Source: Actinomycetota bacterium (GTDB lineage Bacteria; Actinomycetota; Acidimicrobiia; Acidimicrobiales; Iamiaceae). Taken from it: 8,418 bases of DNA. Each line of letters opens with the position of its first letter. The first letter of the stretch is position 1. The position numbers were made by a program, and so were the translations under genes. The stretch is taken from contig JADGOP010000081.1 in NCBI GenBank assembly GCA_017882935.1, forward strand, positions 1-8,418, written 5' to 3'. Below the pieces are notes generated by a model that was given only the letters and a program-made list of their open reading frames with translations, was not told where the DNA came from and ran no database searches. Positions 1-8,418 of the stretch are shown here, piece after piece.

Positions 1-489
<489 letters not shown>

Positions 490-507
490 CCGACCGTCTC
501 GTACCGC

Positions 508-1467
508 TCAGGCGGGCGTGGCGTCGATGAGGTCGGCGATGACGGTGGCCAGCTCCTCGCCCCGGTCCTCCTGCAGGAAGTGGCCCGCGCCCTCGATGGT
601 GACGTGCGGCTGGCCCTTGGCCCCGGGCACCTCCTCCTGGAAGACGCGCTCCCAGCCGGCCGTGGCCGGGTCGCCGTCGGAGTAGGCGGTGAGGAACGGC
701 TTGTCCCACGTCCGCAGCACCTCCATGGTGCGCCGGTCGATGCGGGCGCCCGGGTCGTTGCGGGTCAGGGGCAGGAGCGCCGTCATCTGACGCACGCCGG
801 TCTTGTGCGGCTCGTCGGGGAACGGCGCGTCGTAGGCGGCGAGCACCTCGTCGGGCACGTCGGTGGTGGTGGCGAAGCGGACCAGGGTGCTGGCCTCGAA
901 GTCGCGGGCGCGCATGGTGTAGGCGAGGTAGTCGACCAGTGCCTCCTGCAGCACCACGCGCCCGTCGGCGATCCCGTGGTTGGCCCAGGTGAGCCGGCCG
1001 GCGAGGCGCTCGTCGGAGGTGTGGAGGATGGTGTTGGCCGCCACCACCCGGGCGAAGCGCTCGGGGAGCGCGGCCAGCACGGCGAGCCCGAGCGGGCCAC
1101 CCCAGTCCTGGCAGACCAGCGTCACGCCGCGCAGGTCGAGCGTCTCGACGAAGTCGCGCAACCACCGCACGTGGGCCTCGAAGGTGTAGGCGAAGCGGTC
1201 GTCGGGCTTGTCCGAGCGGCCGTAGCCGATCAGGTCGGGCGCCACGCACCGGTGGCCCCGCGCGACGAGCCCCGCGATGACCTTGCGGTACAGGTACGAC
1301 CACGTCGGCTGGCCGTGGAGCAGGAGTACCGGGGCCGCGTCGGCGGGGCCGGTGTCGACGTGGTTCATGTGCAGCTCGCCGAGCTCTCGGTCGGCGATCG
1401 CGACGTACCGGGGCGGGTACGGGTAGCCGGGGAGCGAGGCGAAGCGGTCGTCGGGCGTACGGAGCAC
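508..1467 (-). CDS. Haloalkane dehalogenase-like alpha/beta hydrolase (subfamily HLD-I, DhlA/DhmA type)
   Basis: A 319-residue cytoplasmic alpha/beta hydrolase. The family cleaves carbon-halogen bonds of haloalkanes to an alcohol and halide through an aspartyl-ester intermediate. Visible motifs are HGQPTWSYLYRK at 51-62 (oxyanion/halide region), the nucleophile elbow CQDWGGPLG with Asp121 followed by halide-binding Trp122, a cap-domain Trp161 (LTWANHG) at the expected place of the second halide-binding Trp, the AYDAPFPDEPHKTGVRQ cap segment at 211-227 shared with DhlA/DhmA, SDGDP with candidate acid Asp266, and GAGHFLQE with catalytic His296. The GTG start is chosen because LRTPDDRF after it matches the N-terminus of DhmA-type proteins and an in-frame TAG lies three codons upstream. 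No good Shine-Dalgarno is visible. The nearest alternative is an epoxide hydrolase, but HGQPTW plus two Trp favours dehalogenase. The true substrate cannot be read from the sequence. It converges with asd and is separated from glnK by a hairpin. Confidence 0.88.
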   Translation of the reverse strand: MLRTPDDRFASLPGYPYPPRYVAIADRELGELHMNHVDTGPADAAPVLLLHGQPTWSYLYRKVIAGLVARGHRCVAPDLIGYGRSDKPDDRFAYTFEAHVRWLRDFVETLDLRGVTLVCQDWGGPLGLAVLAALPERFARVVAANTILHTSDERLAGRLTWANHGIADGRVVLQEALVDYLAYTMRARDFEASTLVRFATTTDVPDEVLAAYDAPFPDEPHKTGVRQMTALLPLTRNDPGARIDRRTMEVLRTWDKPFLTAYSDGDPATAGWERVFQEEVPGAKGQPHVTIEGAGHFLQEDRGEELATVIADLIDATPA

Positions 1468-1725
1468 GGCCCATGGCTAGCGCGTCGCAGCGGGGTCGGG
1501 TCGGAGGCGGCCTGCTGGACAGGTGGCCCTCAGGGGATGCGGCTGACGACGGGTGCCACCACCTCCACGGTCGTCGGCACCGCTCCGGCGGCCACGCCGA
1601 CCGACCCCCAGCCCACCTTCACCGGCTGACGCCCGACGCTGGACGCGACACTGGCGGTGGCTGGCCCCTGCACCGGGGCCATCCACCGCCAGCGCGACGG
1701 TTGTCGAGTTGTGCCGGGGTGGCGC
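1468..1725. other. Intergenic gap between glnK and the dehalogenase-like gene
   Basis: This 258-bp gap lies downstream of glnK and upstream of the dehalogenase-like gene, both minus strand, so it should hold a terminator and a promoter. It holds the hairpin at 1651-1692. Two tiny open frames overlap: minus strand 1530-1682 (50 residues, VKVGWGSVGVAAGAVPTTVE) and plus strand 1537-1629 (30 residues). Both show G/C at about 90% of third positions, but those are the same bases on the two strands, so codon bias cannot tell them apart. Neither has a well-spaced ribosome binding site, and the minus-strand ATG lies inside the hairpin. I do not call either as a gene. I see no clear -35/-10 pair for the dehalogenase-like gene. 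Confidence 0.5.
1651..1692 (-). terminator. Strong stem-loop after glnK, probable terminator
   Basis: Arms CTGGCGGTGG (1651-1660) and CCACCGCCAG (1683-1692) are perfect complements. After one C/T mismatch the stem continues as TGGCCCC (1662-1668) with GGGGCCA (1675-1681), around a 6-nt loop. That is 17 pairs with one internal mismatch. It begins 33 nt after the glnK stop on the minus strand. No T tract follows on either strand, so it is not a classical intrinsic terminator, but actinobacterial terminators often lack one. It could also protect the 3' end of the mRNA. Confidence 0.6.
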
Positions 1726-3760
<2,035 letters not shown>

Positions 3761-3783
3761 GGGCGGCAAGCTAGAGACACCGT

Positions 3784-3810
3784 GTTGCGTAGCTGTTCTC
3801 TCGCCGTGAA
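3784..3810 (-). promoter_or_regulatory. Possible GlnR-like repeat upstream of amt
   Basis: Reading the minus strand, TTCAC, AGAAC and GCAAC follow each other with exactly 6 bases between them (an 11-bp period, about one helical turn). The Streptomyces GlnR box is roughly gTnAC-n6-GaAAC repeated, and amt is a classic GlnR target. The match is imperfect, and the site lies only 23 to 50 bases before the start codon, which would suit repression better than activation. This is a weak call made by eye. Confidence 0.2.
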
Positions 3811-3862
3811 CGGGAAGGCTCAGATTCCTGTCCGCAACCTGTCTGCGGCCCCTGGCCTGCGA

Positions 3863-3882
3863 CGGGACCCTGCGGAGTCCCG
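3863..3882 (-). terminator. Weak stem-loop after the GH44 gene
   Basis: CGGGAC (3863-3868) and GTCCCG (3877-3882) form a 6-bp stem with an 8-nt loop, beginning 6 nt after the GH44 stop on the minus strand. An alternative TGCGG/CCGCA stem overlaps it. There is no T tract. It may be a weak terminator or chance in GC-rich DNA. The rest of the 128-bp gap to amt must hold the amt promoter unless the GH44 gene and amt are co-transcribed. I see no convincing -35/-10 pair. Confidence 0.3.
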
Positions 3883-3888
3883 CAAAAC

Positions 3889-5493
3889 CTAGGGTTGCGG
3901 CACGATCACGCTGATCGACTGGGCCGGCATGGCGTAGTTCCACGCGTTCGTCGCGGCGGTCGCGAGGTCGGCCTGGGCCACCACGTTCGGGCCGCCCCCC
4001 GCGGTGATCGTGTACACCTTGGCCTTGGTGTAGGCGTAGTTCGCGGTGAGCTTGATGGCCGCGGACTTCGCTGTGGTGCCCTTGTTGATGGCCACGATCA
4101 CGGCCTTCTTCGGGTCCGATGACGACAGGCTGGCGTAGACGCTCGCGAGCGGCACGTTGCTCGACGTGGCGGGCACCGAGATGTCTCCGAAGGCGCCACC
4201 GGCGCCGTCGTAGTTCCGGAAGGCCCGGAACGCCGTGTAGGTGAAGCTCTCGGTGCCGTTGAGCGGCCACAGGTCGGCGAGCCCCACGTCCTGCTGCCCG
4301 AAGATGCCGAGCACGTCGGCTGTGGCGATGGCGCCGCTGATGTCGGTGCCACCCCCGTAGTTCCACTCGGAGATGCCGATCTTGGTGCCCGGGTAGTGGG
4401 CGGCCACCTTGGCCTTCAACGTGGGGATCAGGTCGATGGGGCCGTAGTTGTAGCCCGTCGGGTCGGTGATCCAGCTGGTCTCCACGTAGCTCGGGTCCCA
4501 CAGCGACCGCGGTGCCTGCTCGCGGGCCGCCACCTCGGCCGCGCCGGTGCCGTTGTCGGTGACGCGGATGCCGCCGCCCGTCGCCTCGGGGTACCAGTGC
4601 ACGTCGAGGTAGTCGACGAGCCGGATGCCCGCGACGGTGGCCGCCGCGCTCATCTGGTCGAGGTAGGAGGTGATCCAGTCACGGCCACCGTTGTCGGGGG
4701 CGCCCTGGAGGCGCTCCATGCCGTAGAACCCGTAGTCGACCGGGCCGTCGACCTCGGCGGTGGGCCACACCGCCTTGATGGCCTTGGCGTAGGCCACGTT
4801 GCGCGCCACCAGCTCGGCATACGTCACCGGGTTCGGGTGCACCTCGGCGTGGGTGCTGGACCAGAGGTCGGGCTCGTTGTCGAGCTGGAAGATGATGTGC
4901 GCGTTCGGCTCGGTGGTCTTGAGCCAGTTCACGAACTCGTCCTGGTACACGTAGCCGTCGCTGGTGCTCGGCGTGGTGGTGAACGCCGCGCCCTTGGTCG
5001 GCAGGTTCTGCTTGAAGCGGGTCTGCAGGTAGTTGGCACCCGAGTTGCGCACGTCGCACCCGCCGTTGCGGTCGGCGGCCACGTAGTCGACGATCGGGAT
5101 GGTGACGATCGCCGTGTCGCCGGCCGCGGTGGCCTCGTCGACCGTGGGCTTGATGGCCGCGCCCGGCGTCAGCGACGACGAGAGGAAGTCGTCGTTCTGG
5201 AAGCAGTAGTCGCTCCCGGCGTTCGAGTCGTTGTTCTCCCAGTTGTAGGCCGTCCAGCGGTTGCCGCCGAGGCGCAGGTTGGTCTGCCGGTTGGTGGCGA
5301 GGCCCTGGTCGCTGTTGGAGCCGTAGATGAGCGGCGAGATGGCGTGGTTCGCGGAGGTGGTGGTGTTGATGGCGAAGGTGAGGTCGGCCGGGCCCGGATC
5401 GCCCGGGGTGACGAGGCAGGCGCTCAGCGCGCTCCCCGCCAGCACCAGGGTGACGGCGGCCGCGAACCGCCGGAAGGTGACGTTCGACTTCAT
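3889..5493 (-). CDS. Glycoside hydrolase family 44 endoglucanase/xyloglucanase, predicted lipoprotein
   Basis: A 534-residue secreted enzyme. GH44 members hydrolyse internal beta-1,4 bonds of cellulose derivatives, xyloglucan and related glucans with retention. The N-terminus has KSNVTFRRF, a hydrophobic core and the lipobox LSAC with Cys26, so the mature protein should be anchored outside the membrane. GH44 blocks are RLGGNRWTAYNWENNDSNAGSD at 74-95 (sugar-binding loop), FQLDNEPDLW at 202-211 with acid/base Glu207, YLDVHWYPE at 295-303, ISEWNYGGGTDISGAIATAD at 374-393 with nucleophile Glu376, and GLADLWPL at 404-411. A C-terminal beta domain (about 440-534) follows and no carbohydrate-binding module is present. 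Apart from the lipid Cys, the only cysteines I see are Cys97 and Cys146, which could form a disulfide. The ATG start has GGGGAG eight bases upstream. Its neighbours amt and the acyl-CoA synthetase gene have no obvious link to glucan use. Family assignment is firm; the exact substrate is not. Confidence 0.92.
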   Translation of the reverse strand: MKSNVTFRRFAAAVTLVLAGSALSACLVTPGDPGPADLTFAINTTTSANHAISPLIYGSNSDQGLATNRQTNLRLGGNRWTAYNWENNDSNAGSDYCFQNDDFLSSSLTPGAAIKPTVDEATAAGDTAIVTIPIVDYVAADRNGGCDVRNSGANYLQTRFKQNLPTKGAAFTTTPSTSDGYVYQDEFVNWLKTTEPNAHIIFQLDNEPDLWSSTHAEVHPNPVTYAELVARNVAYAKAIKAVWPTAEVDGPVDYGFYGMERLQGAPDNGGRDWITSYLDQMSAAATVAGIRLVDYLDVHWYPEATGGGIRVTDNGTGAAEVAAREQAPRSLWDPSYVETSWITDPTGYNYGPIDLIPTLKAKVAAHYPGTKIGISEWNYGGGTDISGAIATADVLGIFGQQDVGLADLWPLNGTESFTYTAFRAFRNYDGAGGAFGDISVPATSSNVPLASVYASLSSSDPKKAVIVAINKGTTAKSAAIKLTANYAYTKAKVYTITAGGGPNVVAQADLATAATNAWNYAMPAQSISVIVPQP

Positions 5494-5539
5494 GGCAGAC
5501 GCTCCCCGCAGCAGGTCCCGACGTGGGCCGTACGACCTA

Positions 5540-5549
5540 TTCGGCCGAA
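5540..5549. promoter_or_regulatory. 10-bp palindrome TTCGGCCGAA upstream of the GH44 gene
   Basis: A perfect 10-bp palindrome in the 87-bp gap between the acyl-CoA synthetase stop and the GH44 start, 46 bp before the GH44 ATG. It could be an operator half or a small hairpin. A palindrome of this length is not rare by chance in GC-rich DNA, so this is weak. Confidence 0.2.
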
Positions 5550-5580
5550 CGCGGCGGGGCCTTGAGCGCTGGTGGGCGGT

Positions 5581-7260
5581 TCAGACGCCGGCGTCGGCTG
5601 CGAGCTCGTCGCGCAGCTGTCGCGTGAGGATCTTGCCCGCGGCGTTGCGAGGGAGCTGCCCGTCGACGATGGTGATGCGCGTCGGGATCTTGAAGGGCGC
5701 CAGCCGGCCCGTGAGGTGCCCGGTGAGGTCGGCGGCGGTGAGCGTGCGACCCGGCTTGGGGTACACCGCGGTGGCCACCTCCTCACCGAGCCGCTCGTGG
5801 GGCACCCCGAACACGGCCGCTTCGTACACGTCGGGGTGCTCGTAGATGGCGGCTTCGACCTCGGCGCAGTACACGTTCTCGCCGCCGCGCAGCACCATGT
5901 CCTTCACCCGGTCCTCGACGTAGAGGAAGCCCTCGTCGTCGAGGCGGCCGAGGTCGCCGGTGCGGAACCAGCCGTCGACGAACACGTCGGCCGTGGCGTC
6001 GGGGCGGTTCCAGTAGCCGCGGATGAGGTGCGGGCCCTTGAACCAGATCTCGCCGAGCTCGCCGACGGGCACCGGCCGGAGCTCGGTGTCGCGGACCTCG
6101 ATCTCGAGGATGGGCGTGCCGCGGCCGGTGCTGGTGGGGTGGGTCTCGTAGTCGGTGCCGGAGTTGCCCGGGCCGTAGCTGTTGGTCTCGGTGAGGCCGT
6201 ACCCGATCGAGGGTCGGCCGTTGCGGAAGTTGGCACTGACGCGCTTCACCAGCTCGGGTGGCGCGGGGGCGCCACCACCGCCGACGCTCAGCAGGCTCGA
6301 CGTGTCGAACTCCGCGAAGCGGGGCGACTCGAGCAGGTCCCAGCTCTGCGTCGGCACGCCCACGAAGTTGGTGACCCGCTCGCGCTCGATGAGCTCGAGC
6401 GCCCGCTCGGCGTCCCAGCGGTACATCATCACCAGCTCGAGGCCCGCGGCGTAGCACGACAGCATCACGGCCACGCCGCCGGTCACGTGGAAGAGCGGCA
6501 CGATGAGGATGAACACCCCGGCCGTGTCGACGGGCGACGCCTCCTCGGGTCGGCGCAGTGCCTGGATCGCGGCCCGGCAGGCGAAGCCCAGCAGCGCCTG
6601 CAGGACGGCCCGGTGCGTCGAGACCGCGCCCTTGGGGTTGCCGGTGGTGCCCGACGTGTAGAGGATCGTGGCGTCGTCGTCGGGGCCTACCGCCACGTCG
6701 GGCAGGGGGTTGCCCGCGATGACGACGTCGTCCCAGTGGTCGACGTGCGGCAGGTCGCGGTCGGTGCGCACGCCGACGACCCGGATGCCCAGCCGCTCAC
6801 ACGACGCCGCGGTGCGGTCGAGGCGCTCGACGTCGGCGATGAGGACCTTCGGAGCGGAGTCGCCCAGCGCGAAGTCGAGCTCGTCCTCGGTCCACCAGGA
6901 GTTGAGCGACACCGAGATGGCGCCCACCGAGGTGATGGCCGCGAAGCTCACCACCCACTCGGGGTAGTTCCGCATGGCGATGGCCACCCGGTCGCCCTGC
7001 TGCACGCCGTAGCGCTCCACGAGGGCGTGGCCGAGGGCCGCCACCTTCGTGCCGACGTCGGTGAAGCTCCACCGCTCGTCCTCGTACACCAGGAAGGTGG
7101 TGTCGGCCCGACCGTGGGCCATGGCGAAGAGGTCGCGCAGGCTCGGCAGGGTGTTGACGAACGCCTTGTAGGTGATGCCACCCACGTCGATCGGCTGCAC
7201 CTCGAAGCGCTCACCCGGCGCCGTCACCTGTGCGGCGGCGGCCTCGTAGTCCATCGTCAT
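5581..7260 (-). CDS. AMP-forming acyl-CoA synthetase (class I adenylate-forming enzyme)
   Basis: A 559-residue ANL-superfamily ligase that activates a carboxylic acid with ATP to an acyl-adenylate and then transfers it to CoA, in the cytoplasm. Core motifs are the P-loop YTSGTTGNPKG at 201-211, the A5 motif YGLTETN at 354-360, GWFRTGDLG at 430-438 with ribose-binding Asp436, the hinge region DRVKDM at 450-455 followed by GGENV, and LPRNAAGKIL at 536-545 with catalytic Lys543. Length is typical for FadD-like enzymes. Whether the substrate is a medium/long fatty acid, an aromatic acid or a sterol side chain cannot be read from the sequence. The frame is open to an ATG at 7336-7338, but I choose ATG at 7258-7260 because GGAAGG sits seven bases upstream and the longer version would begin inside the intergenic hairpin. 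The acyl-CoA dehydrogenase gene lies upstream on the same strand, which suggests a joint role in acid degradation. Confidence 0.93.
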   Translation of the reverse strand: MTMDYEAAAAQVTAPGERFEVQPIDVGGITYKAFVNTLPSLRDLFAMAHGRADTTFLVYEDERWSFTDVGTKVAALGHALVERYGVQQGDRVAIAMRNYPEWVVSFAAITSVGAISVSLNSWWTEDELDFALGDSAPKVLIADVERLDRTAASCERLGIRVVGVRTDRDLPHVDHWDDVVIAGNPLPDVAVGPDDDATILYTSGTTGNPKGAVSTHRAVLQALLGFACRAAIQALRRPEEASPVDTAGVFILIVPLFHVTGGVAVMLSCYAAGLELVMMYRWDAERALELIERERVTNFVGVPTQSWDLLESPRFAEFDTSSLLSVGGGGAPAPPELVKRVSANFRNGRPSIGYGLTETNSYGPGNSGTDYETHPTSTGRGTPILEIEVRDTELRPVPVGELGEIWFKGPHLIRGYWNRPDATADVFVDGWFRTGDLGRLDDEGFLYVEDRVKDMVLRGGENVYCAEVEAAIYEHPDVYEAAVFGVPHERLGEEVATAVYPKPGRTLTAADLTGHLTGRLAPFKIPTRITIVDGQLPRNAAGKILTRQLRDELAADAGV

Positions 7261-7267
7261 GCGGTTC

Positions 7268-7273
7268 CCTTCC
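7268..7273 (-). promoter_or_regulatory. Ribosome binding site of the acyl-CoA synthetase gene
   Basis: GGAAGG on the minus strand, seven bases before the ATG at 7258-7260. It decides this start over an in-frame ATG 26 codons upstream. A second ATG two codons further in is the less well-spaced alternative. Confidence 0.7.
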
Positions 7274-7291
7274 GTTCGTGGCCGACACATC

Positions 7292-7350
7292 CTCCCGTTC
7301 TCCGTGCGAAAACCGTCGCTGGAGGACGCTTTCCGCACCGAGAACGGGAG
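7292..7350 (-). terminator. Long stem-loop between acyl-CoA dehydrogenase and acyl-CoA synthetase genes
   Basis: Arms CTCCCGTTCTC (7292-7302) and GAGAACGGGAG (7340-7350) are perfect complements. After one C/C mismatch the stem continues as GTGCGAAA (7304-7311) with TTTCCGCAC (7330-7338, one bulged C), so about 19 pairs. A small inner CGTC/GACG stem can form in the loop. It starts 10 nt after the dehydrogenase stop. No T tract follows on the minus strand. It fits a terminator of the upstream gene or an RNA-stabilising element between two co-transcribed genes. Confidence 0.6.
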
Positions 7351-7360
7351 TTGGGGGGCG

Positions 7361-8418
7361 TCAGTTGCTGAAGTCCCAGGTGTCGCCGTTCTCGTAGTGG
7401 TGGATCACGTTCTTGGCGATCAGCACCTTGTGGACCTCGTCGGGCCCGTCGGCGATGCGAAGGGTGCGGGCGCCGAGGTACATGCCGGCGAGGGGCAGGT
7501 CGCTCGACACGCCGGCCGCGCCCCAAACCTGGATGGCCCGGTCGACAACCCGGGTGTAGGCCGCAGGCACGAACACCTTGATGGCCGAGATGTCGGTGCG
7601 CGCCTGCGGGTCCTGGCGGTCGACCTTCTCGGCGCAGTGGATGGTCATGAGCCGCGCCGCCTGGATGTCCATGTAGCTCTCGGCGATGAAGCCCTGGATG
7701 AACTGCTTGTCCTTGAGCAGGCCGCCGTGCACCGTGCGGGTGAGGGTGCGCTCGACCATGAGGTCGAAGGCCCGCCACATCTGCCCGATGGAGTTCATGC
7801 AGTGGAAGATGCGACCGGCGCCGAGGCGGTCCTGCGCCGCGCGGTGGCCGTCGCCGACGCGGCCCAGCGCGTTGTCGACCGGCACCCGCACGTCCTCGTA
7901 CAGCACCTCGCAGTGGTCGGACGTCTGGTGCCCCCAGATCCCCACGCCGCGCACCACGTTCACGCCGGGCGTGTCGGTGGGCACGATGATCTGCACCATC
8001 TGACCGGGGCGGCCGAGCTCGCCGGTGGGGTCGTCGGCGCGGCACATGACGATGAAGAAGTCGGCGGCCTTGCCGTTCGAGGTGAACCACTTGTGGCCGT
8101 TGATGACCCACTCGTCGCCCTCGCGGACGGCGGTGGTGGTGAGCGAGCGGGGGTCGGACCCGGGGTTGGCCGGCTCGGTCATGGAGAAGCCGGACTCCAT
8201 GGTCCCCTCGATGAGCGGCAGCAGCCACTTGCGCTTCTGCTCCTCGGTGCCGTACTTCACCAGGATCGTCTGGTTGCCGGAGTTTGGTGCGACCACGCCG
8301 AACAGCGAGGCGGCGCCCACGGCGTAGGCCAGGATCTCGTTCATGTAGGCGTGCGCCAGGAAGTCGAGCCCCATGCCTCCGTACTCCTGCGGCAGGTGGG
8401 GTGCCCACAGGCCCTCGG
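7361..8418 (-). CDS. Acyl-CoA dehydrogenase, ACAD10/11-like (5' end outside window)
   Basis: A FAD-dependent acyl-CoA dehydrogenase that would introduce the alpha-beta double bond into an acyl-CoA. The window holds 351 residues of a family usually near 400. The frame continues past an internal Met (8372-8374) as GLWAPHLPQEYGG to the right edge, so the true start lies outside. Visible, numbered from that Met, are GFSMTEPANPGSD at 62-74 (flavin/substrate loop), INGHKWFTSNG at 91-101, GRIFHCMNSIGQ at 187-198, and RIADGPDEVHKVLIAK near 306-321. The GRI(H/F)HCM and ADGPDEVH blocks are those of the ACAD10/ACAD11 group, in which the bacterial dehydrogenase is often accompanied by a separate phosphotransferase-like protein. 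None is visible here. Asp309 occupies the place of the usual catalytic Glu of medium-chain enzymes. The acyl-CoA synthetase gene follows 100 bp downstream on the same strand, across a hairpin. Confidence 0.94.
   Translation of the reverse strand, partial: EGLWAPHLPQEYGGMGLDFLAHAYMNEILAYAVGAASLFGVVAPNSGNQTILVKYGTEEQKRKWLLPLIEGTMESGFSMTEPANPGSDPRSLTTTAVREGDEWVINGHKWFTSNGKAADFFIVMCRADDPTGELGRPGQMVQIIVPTDTPGVNVVRGVGIWGHQTSDHCEVLYEDVRVPVDNALGRVGDGHRAAQDRLGAGRIFHCMNSIGQMWRAFDLMVERTLTRTVHGGLLKDKQFIQGFIAESYMDIQAARLMTIHCAEKVDRQDPQARTDISAIKVFVPAAYTRVVDRAIQVWGAAGVSSDLPLAGMYLGARTLRIADGPDEVHKVLIAKNVIHHYENGDTWDFSN

Noticed and set aside
580..1629. Long plus-strand open frame (349 codons) opposite the dehalogenase-like gene
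   Set aside because: No recognisable fold and a composition typical of antisense frames. The minus strand encodes a full alpha/beta hydrolase.
3761..4501. Extension of the amt frame upstream, giving a 776-residue protein
   Set aside because: The extra 247 residues are Arg/His/Gly-rich shadow of the GH44 gene with no domain. The Amt family match begins after the ATG at 3758-3760.
4396..5565. Long plus-strand open frame (389 codons) opposite the GH44 gene
   Set aside because: Low-complexity Val/Gly/Arg-rich antisense frame. The minus strand encodes all GH44 motifs and a lipoprotein signal.
7261..7338. 26-residue N-terminal extension of the acyl-CoA synthetase
   Set aside because: It would start within the intergenic hairpin and has no family similarity, whereas ATG at 7258-7260 has a well-spaced GGAAGG.
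5572..7371. Very long plus-strand open frame (599 codons) opposite the acyl-CoA synthetase gene
   Set aside because: Its translation is a low-complexity mix rich in Val, Gly, Arg, His and Asp with no motif. It is the mirror of a GC-rich gene, while the minus strand carries every ANL motif.

Overview
The window is GC-rich and dense, with strong G/C preference at third codon positions. Its proteins look actinobacterial: the Asd fragment resembles mycobacterial-type aspartate-semialdehyde dehydrogenase, and GlnK has the ...GKVWxxPVD...RVRTGE...DAL ending common in Actinomycetota. The mix of an Amt with a long N-terminal lead, a DhmA-like dehalogenase and ACAD10/11-like and acyl-CoA synthetase genes would fit a free-living member such as the class Acidimicrobiia. 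That placement is an inference and was not tested by any search.

Layout: positions 1-489 (+) hold the 3' half of asd (lysine/threonine/methionine and cell-wall diaminopimelate synthesis). Everything else is on the minus strand. Convergent with asd, 18 bp away, is a haloalkane dehalogenase-like alpha/beta hydrolase (508-1467). A 258-bp gap (1468-1725) follows, holding a strong hairpin. Then, in transcription order from right to left: a partial acyl-CoA dehydrogenase of ACAD10/11 type (7361 to beyond the right edge), an AMP-forming acyl-CoA synthetase (5581-7260), a GH44 family endoglucanase/xyloglucanase lipoprotein (3889-5493), an Amt ammonium channel (2171-3760) and a PII protein GlnK (1726-2067).

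How the genes work together: the acyl-CoA dehydrogenase and acyl-CoA synthetase form a carboxylic-acid activation and oxidation pair. Amt and GlnK are the standard ammonium uptake and sensing pair, in the actinobacterial order amt then glnK, but glnD does not follow. The GH44 enzyme would act on beta-glucans or xyloglucan at the cell surface. Its place directly upstream of amt may be chance.

The most notable unexplained structure is a set of strong stem-loops in the minus-strand intergenic gaps. One is between the acyl-CoA dehydrogenase and acyl-CoA synthetase genes (7292-7350). A perfect 15-bp stem lies between amt and glnK (2112-2147) with a pyrimidine-rich tract after it. A 17-pair stem lies after glnK (1651-1692). 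The amt-glnK hairpin is the one with most regulatory interest. I see no CRISPR array, tRNA, rRNA, insertion sequence, phage gene or defence system, and no clear previously undescribed system.
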